Origin: DTBU01 sp964568845
GTDB lineage: Archaea; Thermoproteota; CALKCG01; B24
Direction: 5' to 3'
Assembly (NCBI GenBank): GCA_964568845.1
Contig: CAZMSC010000006.1
Coordinates: 1-64,000, forward strand
DNA length: 64,000 nucleotides
Shown: piece after piece, positions 18,322 to 26,678 of the stretch
Layout of the letters: every line of letters starts with the position of its first letter
Numbering within the stretch: the stretch's first letter is position 1
The notes under the pieces: generated by a model
What the model was told of the DNA's origin: nothing
Databases searched by the model: none
The model's input: the letters and a program-made list of their open reading frames with translations, nothing else
Made by a program: the position numbers and the translations under genes

Positions 18322-18864
18322 TTAAATCGGTTTAAATATTAGTCTTGAAAAGTTAAAAGCTTTCCCATATTAAATCAGTCGGCCTATCGATGTTGGTGAC
18401 GATAAGAGATTATTCTATAAGATGGGGTAAAATTCTTCGTTTTATAGAGTTTACCATTGGGGGTTTCAACTGTAGTGCTAGGTGGTTGATGTGTGGAGGG
18501 CGGGTTTTTTACGGATAGTGAGGGGGCCGCTTTACTGCAGAGCCCTCTCCGTAGTTTTACACTATTCGTTACTGCTATTTTTTAAACAGGAAATAAAATG
18601 CTTTTCTACATCTGGGAGGTTTAAGGTTAGAAATAAAAACTTTCATTTAATCGCCGACAATAGACCAATAGGGCTTTGCTAGACGACTCGGCTCACTCAA
18701 TCTGAGGGAGAAGTCATGAGAATGGAAAAGTATTAAGCCGTTCTGAGAATTGGGGAGACCTATGAAGACTTCGGGTTGGAGGTCTACGTAAAAGACGTTT
18801 TGAGGGGATGTTGAGAAAACGTAAGTAAAACTTATTAATTAAAGGAATACGTAGTCTATCCGGT
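18322..18864. other. gene-free stretch with possible decayed coding DNA
   Basis: About 540 bases without an intact gene. Near 18722-18815 a plus-strand frame reads AVLRIGETYEDFGLEVYVKDVLRGC, interrupted by a TAA just after MEKY and ended by TGA; it looks like a decayed small gene but I do not recognise it. An AT-rich ACTTATTAATTAAAGG at 18828-18843 is a fair promoter for the tRNA that begins at 18865. Nothing else is evident. Confidence 0.35.
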
Positions 18865-18893
18865 GGGGCCGTAGTCTAGCCAGGTAGGACGAC

Positions 18894-18924
18894 AAGCTCA
18901 ATCCACCTGGATTGGGCTCGTTAA
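18894..18924 (+). other. non-canonical tRNA-Trp intron 1 (31 nt)
   Basis: Lies between nucleotides 28 and 29 of the tRNA. It folds almost entirely into a hairpin, CTCAATCC paired with GGATTGGG around an ACCT loop, leaving short A-rich flanks as expected of a relaxed bulge-helix-bulge. Introns in the anticodon stem are found in crenarchaeal and related lineages and need the heteromeric splicing endonuclease. Confidence 0.8.
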
Positions 18925-18933
18925 GGGCTCCAG

Positions 18934-18998
18934 ATGCCGGATGGCGACCGGGGTAAGACTCGGAAAGGGGATGATGAGAGTTCTGGAGCGCTGGTGAA
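18934..18998 (+). ncRNA. tRNA-Trp intron 2 (65 nt) with a possible C/D guide
   Basis: Canonical 37/38 intron. It contains a perfect box C, GATGATGA at 18970-18977, then TCTGGAGC at 18982-18989, which is complementary to all of tRNA positions 31-38 (GCTCCAGA), then CTGG at 18991-18994 in the place of a degenerate D' box. By the fifth-nucleotide rule the residue paired five bases upstream of CTGG is C34, the wobble base. Euryarchaeal pre-tRNA-Trp introns are known to guide Cm34 this way. No CTGA D box or second guide is seen. Confidence 0.5.
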
Positions 18999-19240
18999 AC
19001 CCGTCGGTCGCCGGTTCAAATCCGGCCGGCCCCACCAGTCTTTCGGATTCAAATAATTTCCTTAAATTTTTAGATCTCACGACTATAATACTTGCTTAAG
19101 ACTTCGAAGAATGTTAAAGCTCAAACGTTTAACCAATACAGAGTAATCAATTCAAACGATTTTTTTAAAAGCCATGCAAACGAGCTGTCTTTAGCATTTT
19201 CCACGTCTTTGAGCCGCTCTTGGTAAAAGAAAAGGGGGTT

Positions 19241-21856
19241 TTATAGTTTTACGTACGTGTTTCGTTTCTTCAGGGTTATTATGATGCCGGCGGCGGTAAT
19301 TACCATAAAGGCCAGCGTTAAGGCCAATGCTGTGGGAGAGGCTGGGAATAGTGTAGCCAGGCTTTCAATCTGAACTATTATGCCTCCGACAGGGGCGGCT
19401 CTAATTATGACTGCTGCCATGCTTGTACACGCGTTGTCATCGGTATCCAATTCGCCTTCAACAGGCAGTGCATGAGCACTTATCCAGTAGGTTCCGGGTG
19501 GAATACCTGTTGTATTCCATGTAAAAGTCAATGTTCTACTTTCACCTGGAGATAGATCCTCAACCTCTACACTTGCACAGCATTCACGCTCACCGTAGTA
19601 GTACACCCTCAATGTGAAGCTCTCCGTTTCAGTCCCCTCATTTGCCACGGTAACATTTATGTTTACGATTCCGCCTTGGAAAACCTCTGTTGGATTTGGA
19701 ACCTGGCTTATTGCCGCTATATCATGAATAACTATCTTTATGATATCGACGCTAGTACTAGTACAGTTATTGTTTTCCTCGTCTGACTCGGGTATTTCAA
19801 GGTCTGAATCGGCCATAGCCCTTATATGGTATGTTCCAGGAGGTATCCCGGTGGTGTTCCATGTGAATCTAAGCGTAGCGATGTTGCCGGGTGCTTGGTT
19901 ATACACCCTTAAGGTATCTATTGGCATTATCGGTATCCAGTTAACTTGATCGCTACTGTAATAGCAAGTCACGTTGTAAGTTTCGCTATAGTAATCACCT
20001 CCATTTTCAACCTGAACGTCTATACCGACAACCTCACCTTGAACAACCACGTTTTTCAGCGGAGTTTGACTAACCGCTCTCACATCGCGGGTATAGGCAC
20101 TCACCTCAACATCAAGATCGCCATAATCTTCAACTTGGCCCCCGGTAGCGTTGATGCCTCTGGCTATGAGATCTCCGCCTCTGTTTAGAGTAAATGTGTC
20201 TGAACTGCTTGGCTCCAAGGTGACGTTAAACGTTAAGGTTGCGCTCTCACCAGGCTCGAGGTCTCCTACTTCCCAAATGATTTTTAACTCCGTGTCGCTG
20301 TAGTAAGCGTTGCCTTTGCTTGGTTTTCCGATTCCCGAGTACGTGACGCCTGAATATATCGTATCGTTAACTTCAACGTCCGTGACGTTGCTGCCTCCGA
20401 TATTGGCAACTATTATCATAATCTCATAAGTAGTTGTATAATTTACTATCGCAGGATCTGGTCCATCTACCACGCGAACCAGCACCTTATTAACGGATAG
20501 TATCCCAGGCAGTGGAGGCGGTTGAGGAGCATATACTGTAACGGGTAGAACGCTTGTACAGTTATTGTTCGTCTCATCAGACTCTGGTATTTCGCGTGCA
20601 GAGTCAACCATCGCCGTGATAAAGTAGGTTTTAGGACTCACTCCAGACGTATCCCAGTAAAATGTCAGCGTTGTGCTTTGACCTGCTGCAAGATTCTCCA
20701 CCCGTTGTGTTCCAATAACGTCAATTGTGTCGTAGTAGCATGTCACATTAAAAGATTCTGTGAAGTCGCCCATGTTTTCTACTGCAACGTTTATCTCTAC
20801 GATGCCGCCCTGTTCCACGCTCGTCACGTTTGCAACCTGCGTAATTGCTGCTAAGTCATGTTTAAGCGCAGGTGTAACCGTTACCGTCGCCTCGGCGGTG
20901 CACCAGTTGTTCGTCTCATTGTTCTCCAATATTTTCCCACCAGAGTCGGCTAAAGCCCTGATGGAGTATGCGCCCGGCTCAACATCGGAAGTGTTCCAGT
21001 AAAATGTCAGCGTTGTGCTTTGACCTGCTGCAAGGTCTATCACACGCTGCGTCCCTACAATCGTTATATTGAAATAGCATGTAACATCGAAGCTTTCAAC
21101 GTGCATTCCTAAATTCTGCACTGTGACGTCTATTTGGACTATTCCACCCTGCACTACGCTTGTCGCATTAACGGTCTGGCTTACCGCAGCTACATCGCGG
21201 ACATGAATCGCTGTCTCTTCATCTCTGCTGTCTGTCGTAGGGGCCTGATTAAGATTCGGATTCTCCTGGTCTGTAGCCCAGTACAGCCAGTAGGAGGATG
21301 GGTCTCCCAGCATACTCCAGTTTATATATATATCTATGGAGTAGCCATCTATCCTCCAGCTTCCATCTGTAGCATTAGTGATCTTATAGTAATTGTAGTT
21401 TACTGGCGGCCACGGACCATACTCGTCAAATTTACCGTCGCCAGTAATGTCGTATAATAGGTATAATTCTCCCTGCCCGTCGTTGTCCGTATCCTCGACG
21501 AAGAGCAGATATTCAGCTCCTATAACGTTTCCACCGCTAACGGAGAGGTCTCCGTTGAGGTCTATAAACCACTTGTAGCGGGCGTTGCCGCTCAGCCATC
21601 GGCTACCAGGCTCAGCGTAGCATTCAAGCCGCAGATATAGATAGACGCTGTCAAAATTGTAGTATGCGTATTTAACGTCACGCCAATCATCCTGCGGCCC
21701 ATTCTCATTCTCATCCAAGTCGATTTGGATCCATGATGAAGGCCAAGTAGGCGTGGAAGAAGCATATACGTCAGAGATCATCAGGGATACAGCCGATAGG
21801 AGCGAAATCGTCAACATCATTGAACATAGAATTCCAGTGAAAAGTTGAGACCTCAT
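19241..21856 (-). CDS. large CARDB-repeat surface protein
   Basis: 871 residues, exported. A signal peptide spans about 1-32 (hydrophobic core then VYASS). Residues 35-215 form an Asp-rich domain (DLNGDLSVSG, DTDNDGQG, DITGDGKFDE) that looks calcium-binding. CARDB-like domains follow at about 219-327, 333-441, 590-705 and 710-818, each with a VxQGGIVxIxVxVxN start and LxxGxSxTLTFxWxTSG core; a DUF11-like domain sits at 452-585. A membrane anchor at 841-862 ends in a KKR tail. Many N-x-S/T sites suggest N-glycosylation. Likely a cell-surface adhesin or sugar-binding protein; alone on the minus strand beside the assembly gap. Confidence 0.85.
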   Translation of the reverse strand: MRSQLFTGILCSMMLTISLLSAVSLMISDVYASSTPTWPSSWIQIDLDENENGPQDDWRDVKYAYYNFDSVYLYLRLECYAEPGSRWLSGNARYKWFIDLNGDLSVSGGNVIGAEYLLFVEDTDNDGQGELYLLYDITGDGKFDEYGPWPPVNYNYYKITNATDGSWRIDGYSIDIYINWSMLGDPSSYWLYWATDQENPNLNQAPTTDSRDEETAIHVRDVAAVSQTVNATSVVQGGIVQIDVTVQNLGMHVESFDVTCYFNITIVGTQRVIDLAAGQSTTLTFYWNTSDVEPGAYSIRALADSGGKILENNETNNWCTAEATVTVTPALKHDLAAITQVANVTSVEQGGIVEINVAVENMGDFTESFNVTCYYDTIDVIGTQRVENLAAGQSTTLTFYWDTSGVSPKTYFITAMVDSAREIPESDETNNNCTSVLPVTVYAPQPPPLPGILSVNKVLVRVVDGPDPAIVNYTTTYEIMIIVANIGGSNVTDVEVNDTIYSGVTYSGIGKPSKGNAYYSDTELKIIWEVGDLEPGESATLTFNVTLEPSSSDTFTLNRGGDLIARGINATGGQVEDYGDLDVEVSAYTRDVRAVSQTPLKNVVVQGEVVGIDVQVENGGDYYSETYNVTCYYSSDQVNWIPIMPIDTLRVYNQAPGNIATLRFTWNTTGIPPGTYHIRAMADSDLEIPESDEENNNCTSTSVDIIKIVIHDIAAISQVPNPTEVFQGGIVNINVTVANEGTETESFTLRVYYYGERECCASVEVEDLSPGESRTLTFTWNTTGIPPGTYWISAHALPVEGELDTDDNACTSMAAVIIRAAPVGGIIVQIESLATLFPASPTALALTLAFMVITAAGIIITLKKRNTYVKL
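20654..21034 (-). repeat. identical 39-nt direct repeat within two CARDB domains
   Basis: The 39 bases at 20654-20692 recur without a mismatch at 20996-21034. Both copies encode the LAAGQSTTLTFYW core of CARDB domains 1 and 2. The other two CARDB domains use different codons there. Identity at synonymous sites points to a recent domain duplication or gene conversion between domains 1 and 2. Confidence 0.85.
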
Positions 21857-22023
21857 ATTTTATCTCCCCTTCACTATGCAATTTTTGATGTTAAAAAAAC
21901 TATATAAGATTTAAGGTTTAAATATAACTAGATGAACATTATCAAAGCACAGCCTACCAGAATGCTAAAGGCCGCGAGAACTTTAAAAGCCTTATGTGGA
22001 CGATGAACAAACTGTTCTTCCAC

Positions 22024-22123
22024 NNNNNNNNNNNNNNNNNNNNNNNNNNNNNNNNNNNNNNNNNNNNNNNNNNNNNNNNNNNNNNNNNNNNNNNNNNNNN
22101 NNNNNNNNNNNNNNNNNNNNNNN
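22024..22123. other. assembly gap of 100 N
   Basis: Exactly 100 undetermined bases, the usual placeholder for a scaffold join of unknown length. The sequences on each side are intergenic, so it does not visibly cut a gene, but the true distance, and whether the surface-protein gene and the MtaB gene are really neighbours, are unknown. Confidence 0.98.
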
Positions 22124-22152
22124 TACAGTTCAGCGATGTTGGAGACTACTGT

Positions 22153-23451
22153 TTAATTCAGTATTTCCGCCTGTAGGAAGTTGCGATAGGCTTTGACTAC
22201 TTTAACTTTGAGTTTTCCGCCGAGGATGTTTCCGTCGTGTAGAACTACTATGGGCTTATACGCGTAGTTTCTAGCTATCCAGCTTCCAAGCTTTAAACCC
22301 TGCGATTCAACCGTAACCTCACCAGTCCAGTTCAACCAGTTCAAGTTGCGTCTGTACGATATGTTGAAGCATAATTCATTTATTTTCCGAGTACGCTCCT
22401 TAACCACCTGGGGGTGTAGGGGTTTAAGCTTAGAGGCTTCCGTCTTAGGTCTAGCTCCGAACTTTGAAACGTTGACGTGGTCCGGCTCTACACGTTTTAT
22501 AAAGCTGAGCGTAGCCTCAAAGTCTTCTTCAGACTCAGTTGGATACCCCACTATGACGTCCGTCATAAGTGAAAGCTCGGGATACTTAGACCTAAACTTA
22601 CGCATAACATACTCAGCTTCCGCTACGGTGTAGCCTCTACGCATATCGTTTAAGACTCTATCGCTTCCAGACTGTACTGGAACGTGGGCGAATTTGAAAA
22701 CCCTGTGGTCTGAGTACAGGTCTAAGATTCTATCTATGAAGCTCTGTATATGCACTGGGTTCATCATGCCTATTCTAACCTTGAAGTCTTCCTCCAACTT
22801 CAGAATTTTTTCAAGCAGATCCGCCAGCGTTAAACCTATGTCTACACCGTAGCATCCGTTGTCTTGAGAAGTCAGCCATATTTCTCTACAACCATGCTCT
22901 AAAGCTCTACGAACCTCCTCAACGATCAAATCTGGCGGGTAGCTTCTAAGAGCCCCCCTTGCAATTTTAACCTGGCAGAAGCTGCATTTCCCGAGACAGC
23001 CTTGAGCTATTGGAATTACACCTATGAACTGTTTAAGTCTAACCCTAGGTTTACATAGAGGGATGTCTTCAGGCTCGACGAGTTTGACGAATCTACCTCC
23101 ACGTAGGGCCGTTTCAACCGCGTCAACTATCCGTGTAACAGCTCTAGCACCTATTAGAGAAGCCCTAGGGTTTATACGCTCTACAACCTCTCTACTCGTT
23201 AAAGGCATACAGCCCGCCACTATAAGCGGCTTATCAAGTTTGGATAGGGTAGATATTACGTGGGTCATTCTATGCTCGGTAGGCGTTTTAACAGTGCAAG
23301 TAGCCACGATGTTTACGTCTGCCTCATCCGGGCTGTCAACTATCTCATAGCCTCTAGCTTTAAGTAGCCCGAGCATAACCTCTGCATCTGCTACATTAGC
23401 GCTGCATCCGTAGACCTCCATGTAGATTTTAGCCAAGCCCGGAGCCACCAT
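22153..23451 (-). CDS. tRNA t6A37 methylthiotransferase (archaeal e-MtaB type)
   Basis: 432 residues. Methylthiotransferase N-terminal domain with three cluster Cys (VYGCSANVAD, ATCTVK, AGCMP), then the radical-SAM CLGKCSFCQ, and a C-terminal TRAM domain ending NFLQAEILN. This is the CDKAL1/e-MtaB subfamily, which converts t6A37 to ms2t6A in tRNAs decoding ANN codons. Start MVAPGLAKIYMEVYGC. Follows the intein-bearing AMP phosphorylase gene in the same direction with a 92-base gap. The 3' end is 30 bases from the assembly gap. Confidence 0.92.
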   Translation of the reverse strand: MVAPGLAKIYMEVYGCSANVADAEVMLGLLKARGYEIVDSPDEADVNIVATCTVKTPTEHRMTHVISTLSKLDKPLIVAGCMPLTSREVVERINPRASLIGARAVTRIVDAVETALRGGRFVKLVEPEDIPLCKPRVRLKQFIGVIPIAQGCLGKCSFCQVKIARGALRSYPPDLIVEEVRRALEHGCREIWLTSQDNGCYGVDIGLTLADLLEKILKLEEDFKVRIGMMNPVHIQSFIDRILDLYSDHRVFKFAHVPVQSGSDRVLNDMRRGYTVAEAEYVMRKFRSKYPELSLMTDVIVGYPTESEEDFEATLSFIKRVEPDHVNVSKFGARPKTEASKLKPLHPQVVKERTRKINELCFNISYRRNLNWLNWTGEVTVESQGLKLGSWIARNYAYKPIVVLHDGNILGGKLKVKVVKAYRNFLQAEILN

Positions 23452-23543
23452 TAAACTTAATATCGCTCAGACTTTTATCTTTTAACAGCTCAACCTCTAA
23501 CCTAATCTATTCTATAGCTGGTTTAAATGGAAGATTTGAAGAC

Positions 23544-26500
23544 CTACCTCTCCAGTTCAAACCTTCTCCCGTAAACCGGCACTTCATGTATGAACTGTAT
23601 GAGCATATCCATGCTCTTACCGACCCCCATGAAGCCCCTCTCCTCCACAAGCTCCACGGCCGTTTGAAGTTTAACAGAGGACTCTGCGTAAATCGTGAAG
23701 AGGACGTCGCCTTTCTCAACGTGATCACCGATCTTCTTATTAAGAAGTACTCCAGCGCCTTTGTCTTTAGGCGCACCAGCAGCTCTAGCGACCTCGATAA
23801 GTCTACCGTTATCTATCCACAGAACCACACCGTCGTTTTCAGCCTTAACACAGTACGTTTTATCTCCAACAGGTATATCCTCCGGTTTAATATCGGGATC
23901 CCCACCTTGAGCTGCAATAATTTCTCTAAGCTTTCTCTCAGACTTGCCCGATTTAATCAGTTGGATAGCGGTGTCGAAGCCGCCTACACCAGCCATTTGA
24001 AAGAGCGCTCCAGCTATGTTTGCAGCCTTATTTATGAGGTCTAAAGCCTTATTAGAGCCCATTAAAGTTTCCAACGCCTCTCTAGCCTCTAAAGCAGGTC
24101 CGATTGCGTATCCAATAGGTTGCTCACCATAGGTTATAGCGCAGCTAGTCTGTATACCCAGCCTACGGCCAAGCTCTATGAAGTCTTTAGCCAGAGCATT
24201 AGCTTCACCTATGGTTTTAACCTTCGTCCCCCTGCCAGTTGGAATATCTATCACCAGGACCCTAGCGTTAACGGCTTTCTTCTTACTCATAATGCTGGGC
24301 AGTAGTAGAGGATCTATAGCCAGAGGATACTCCACTTGCACGAATATATCGTCTGCAGGAGATAGATGTAAAGCCCCACCCCAGACGAGGCAGCCCCCCG
24401 TCTTCTTAACAACAGACTTTATCTCCTCCAAATCTAAGTCGACAGGCATGAGCACTTCAGCCCTATCAGCCGTACCGCTATTATGTAAAAATATGGGCCC
24501 AAAACCCCCAACGAATTTTTCATAGCCATCAACGCATAAATCGTAAACAAATGGATGATCGTTTTGGAGCTCTTTTATATCTCTTATTTTAAGAAAGCCG
24601 ATTTCCGAGTTTGCTAAATTTTGAAGGAGTTTCATAGTTCTACCTCCTCCATTAATTTTTATATTTTTTTGAAGAGTATGGAATGACACGGTTTTTTGAT
24701 CTAAGAGTATATGAGAGAATTTCCAGTCATTTTCTTTTCCATCCAAAAAATTCTTATGATTTTTCGCTATACTCTTAAGCCCACTTTCCTCAGTCGGGAT
24801 AAGGTTGATAAAGCTTGTGAGCCCCTTTGTAGTAAAATATAGTCTATAGCTTTCTTGACACGAAGAGGTATAATTTTTAAACTTTCTTTCTTTTTTAGGA
24901 CGTAAGTGATAGGTACAACTCACTCCTAGAATAGTAGTTAGATAAAGTATACCATTTGCAAGCTCTCTACTTATAGTAGAGATTTCGAACAGGTGCTCTT
25001 TAGCTCTTCTACCCCCATTTCCTCTTATGTATGCTCTAAGAAACTCGTACTGCTTTTCTGGACCACAATTTAAGACTATCCACGACAGCTTTTTATTTTG
25101 CGCATTTTCCCCTGTTTCAAACACATGCCGAAAGACCAACGAGAGTATCGTTCCACCGACGTCAACGTTAATCTCGTGCGGCTTAGGAGACGATATTTTT
25201 GCACTCAAGTTAAAAACTTTTTCTATGCAGTCCACTATTTCTTCAGCTATTTCTTTTTCTCCTTTTCCCATATAGAAGGTTATTCGATCATTATACAGGT
25301 GTCCTTCTGCCGCAAAAAACCCGAGAAGCTTCATCAGCTCTGGTGATACCTTGATTATAGCTGGAATTTCCTTTTTGCTTCTTCCAAACTTTAGCCTCGC
25401 CCCCTCAGGTACTCTCACTTCTTTAGTTTTCAGCCAGGAAAGGGGAATGAGCCCTCTCCGATATCTCATGTAATTTTTCCACGAGTTGAAGACTTCCTTT
25501 ATTTGGAGTCCCCTTTTGTCCAAACCTTTGATGAATATCCTATCCAGATATTTCTCTGGCAGCTTGTCTAAGAACTCGCGAACCAAGTCTACCTCAGAAA
25601 TTTCCGGTACGTTGATCTTCCGCGGAACTACAACATAATCTCCTTTCTTCAATTCAGATGTTGGAAGGGAAAGGATCCTCCCATTTTTAAGTACAAAAAC
25701 AGAGTGATCCTTTGTCACTTTAACTTTTCTACCAGTCTGAAGAGTGATCTCTAGCAATTGTTTTGGTGCGCTGTGTCTAAACACGCCAGTTAATTTCTTA
25801 AAACTAACCTTGAATTCATTGTCAAAGACGGGAACCTCGACATCATTTACACGTTCATTATCATTTATTAGCTTATCGACAAATTCACCTATTTCAACAA
25901 TTTTTACTATCCCATTGCTTTTGATGAGGATTGGTGTATCGTAAGCTACGCTTGCACTAGTAATCGCCCTGGAAGAAGTCTTTGGAATCGTTAAACCAGC
26001 CGCAGCTATCGTCGGGACGGCGACTAAACTCGTCTTATCTCCTGGAACCCCACCTATACTATGCTTGTCTACTACGAAAACATCGTCTAAGTTTAAGGTT
26101 TCACCCACCTCAACCATGGCCTTACTCAAGCTTGTAGCTTCATCCAAATCTAGGCCAAAGGTATGCAGAGCCGTTACAAAGGCTGATATTTCGACTTCCG
26201 TTAAACGGCCGTCTACAACATCCCTAACTATCTCGTAGATTTCAGGGTACGTTAACTTCTTACCTTTAAGCTTCTCCCTTACAAAATATATGCTTCTAGG
26301 CGGTTCTGAAAGCCTAACGTCTACTATAGAGCCGTCTTCGAGTTTAAGTTTGGAAGCAACCTCATCGTATGCACCTACAATGCCTTTCTCGACCGCTCTG
26401 TAGGTTACGTTTACTACGGATGTGATCTCACGCCCCTCGGCATTCACTATTTTAACACGTCCAAGAGCTCTAACGCCTATGTCATCGGCATCCTCCTTAT

Positions 26501-26561
26501 TGAGGAGGACTATGGGCTTACCACCAGCTTCGATGTATAGTCTCTTAACCCTTAGAAGCAT
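23544..26561 (-). CDS. deoA: AMP phosphorylase interrupted by an intein
   Basis: Precursor of 1005 residues from ATG 26561; nine more residues are possible from 26588 but are not conserved. The exteins (203 + 311 residues) give a 514-residue enzyme, near the about 500 of archaeal AMP phosphorylases, which release the base from NMPs to yield ribose-1,5-bisphosphate. Seen: VDKHSIGGVPGDKTSLV, KTSSRAITS, the SGTAD phosphate loop, QMAGVGGFDTAI. The N-terminal extra domain marks the archaeal AMP-specific class rather than thymidine phosphorylase. The pathway continues through R15P isomerase and form III RuBisCO, not found in this window. The intein splits the substrate-binding TS(A/P)-(S/A)GTAD motif. 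Confidence 0.93.
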   Translation of the reverse strand: MLLRVKRLYIEAGGKPIVLLNKEDADDIGVRALGRVKIVNAEGREITSVVNVTYRAVEKGIVGAYDEVASKLKLEDGSIVDVRLSEPPRSIYFVREKLKGKKLTYPEIYEIVRDVVDGRLTEVEISAFVTALHTFGLDLDEATSLSKAMVEVGETLNLDDVFVVDKHSIGGVPGDKTSLVAVPTIAAAGLTIPKTSSRAITSASVAYDTPILIKSNGIVKIVEIGEFVDKLINDNERVNDVEVPVFDNEFKVSFKKLTGVFRHSAPKQLLEITLQTGRKVKVTKDHSVFVLKNGRILSLPTSELKKGDYVVVPRKINVPEISEVDLVREFLDKLPEKYLDRIFIKGLDKRGLQIKEVFNSWKNYMRYRRGLIPLSWLKTKEVRVPEGARLKFGRSKKEIPAIIKVSPELMKLLGFFAAEGHLYNDRITFYMGKGEKEIAEEIVDCIEKVFNLSAKISSPKPHEINVDVGGTILSLVFRHVFETGENAQNKKLSWIVLNCGPEKQYEFLRAYIRGNGGRRAKEHLFEISTISRELANGILYLTTILGVSCTYHLRPKKERKFKNYTSSCQESYRLYFTTKGLTSFINLIPTEESGLKSIAKNHKNFLDGKENDWKFSHILLDQKTVSFHTLQKNIKINGGGRTMKLLQNLANSEIGFLKIRDIKELQNDHPFVYDLCVDGYEKFVGGFGPIFLHNSGTADRAEVLMPVDLDLEEIKSVVKKTGGCLVWGGALHLSPADDIFVQVEYPLAIDPLLLPSIMSKKKAVNARVLVIDIPTGRGTKVKTIGEANALAKDFIELGRRLGIQTSCAITYGEQPIGYAIGPALEAREALETLMGSNKALDLINKAANIAGALFQMAGVGGFDTAIQLIKSGKSERKLREIIAAQGGDPDIKPEDIPVGDKTYCVKAENDGVVLWIDNGRLIEVARAAGAPKDKGAGVLLNKKIGDHVEKGDVLFTIYAESSVKLQTAVELVEERGFMGVGKSMDMLIQFIHEVPVYGRRFELER
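24480..25952 (-). mobile_element. intein with LAGLIDADG domain in AMP phosphorylase
   Basis: 491 residues, AT-richer than the host gene. It begins with Ser1 (SVAYDTPILI, block A), has block B TKDHSV with Thr80 and His83, a LAGLIDADG block C LLGFFAAEGHL (acid Glu216), block E FLRAYIRGNGGRR in which the usual Asp is Asn312, a block F VYDLCVDGYEKFV and ends His490-Asn491 before Ser+1 of the extein. Splicing residues look complete, so autocatalytic excision via Ser1/Asn/Ser+1 is expected. The homing endonuclease keeps one of two catalytic acids and may be inactive or a nickase. Confidence 0.93.
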
Positions 26562-26678
26562 TACAGCACCCCTGCTAGATAACTTCAAGTTGAAGTATTA
26601 TTTAAACTGAGAAGTTAAAGCATTACTGCTCCCACATAATGAGGATAATGCTTTTCTTCTATATCTGCCGAGTTTCAT

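Larger units (their letters stand above)
18865..19034 (+). tRNA. tRNA-Trp (CCA) with two introns
   Basis: Acceptor stem GGGGCCG/CGGCCCC, D arm GTCT/GGAC, T arm GCCGG-TTCAAAT-CCGGC, discriminator A at 19034 and an encoded CCA at 19035-19037. The linear sequence cannot form an anticodon arm until 18894-18924 and 18934-18998 are removed; the exons then give stem ACGGG/CCCGT and loop CTCCAGA with anticodon CCA at 18930-18932. Mature length is 74 plus CCA. The first intron splits the 5' anticodon stem after position 28, the second is canonical 37/38 with AGA and AAA bulges. Only a U-U mismatch weakens the 4-bp central helix. Confidence 0.9.

Noticed and set aside
18934..18998. Second guide in the tRNA-Trp intron for position 39
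   Set aside because: Position 39 is C in this tRNA, and no second C/D pair is present, so a Um39 guide is not expected.
18898..19080. ORF antisense to tRNA-Trp
   Set aside because: Shadow of the tRNA and its introns.
21994..22196. Two ORFs translated through the N run
   Set aside because: Created by the gap characters; no real sequence.
23544..26561. AMP phosphorylase as a multidomain fusion protein
   Set aside because: Block A-B-F-G intein motifs and His-Asn/Ser+1 fit an intein exactly, and the flanks join into a normal phosphorylase.
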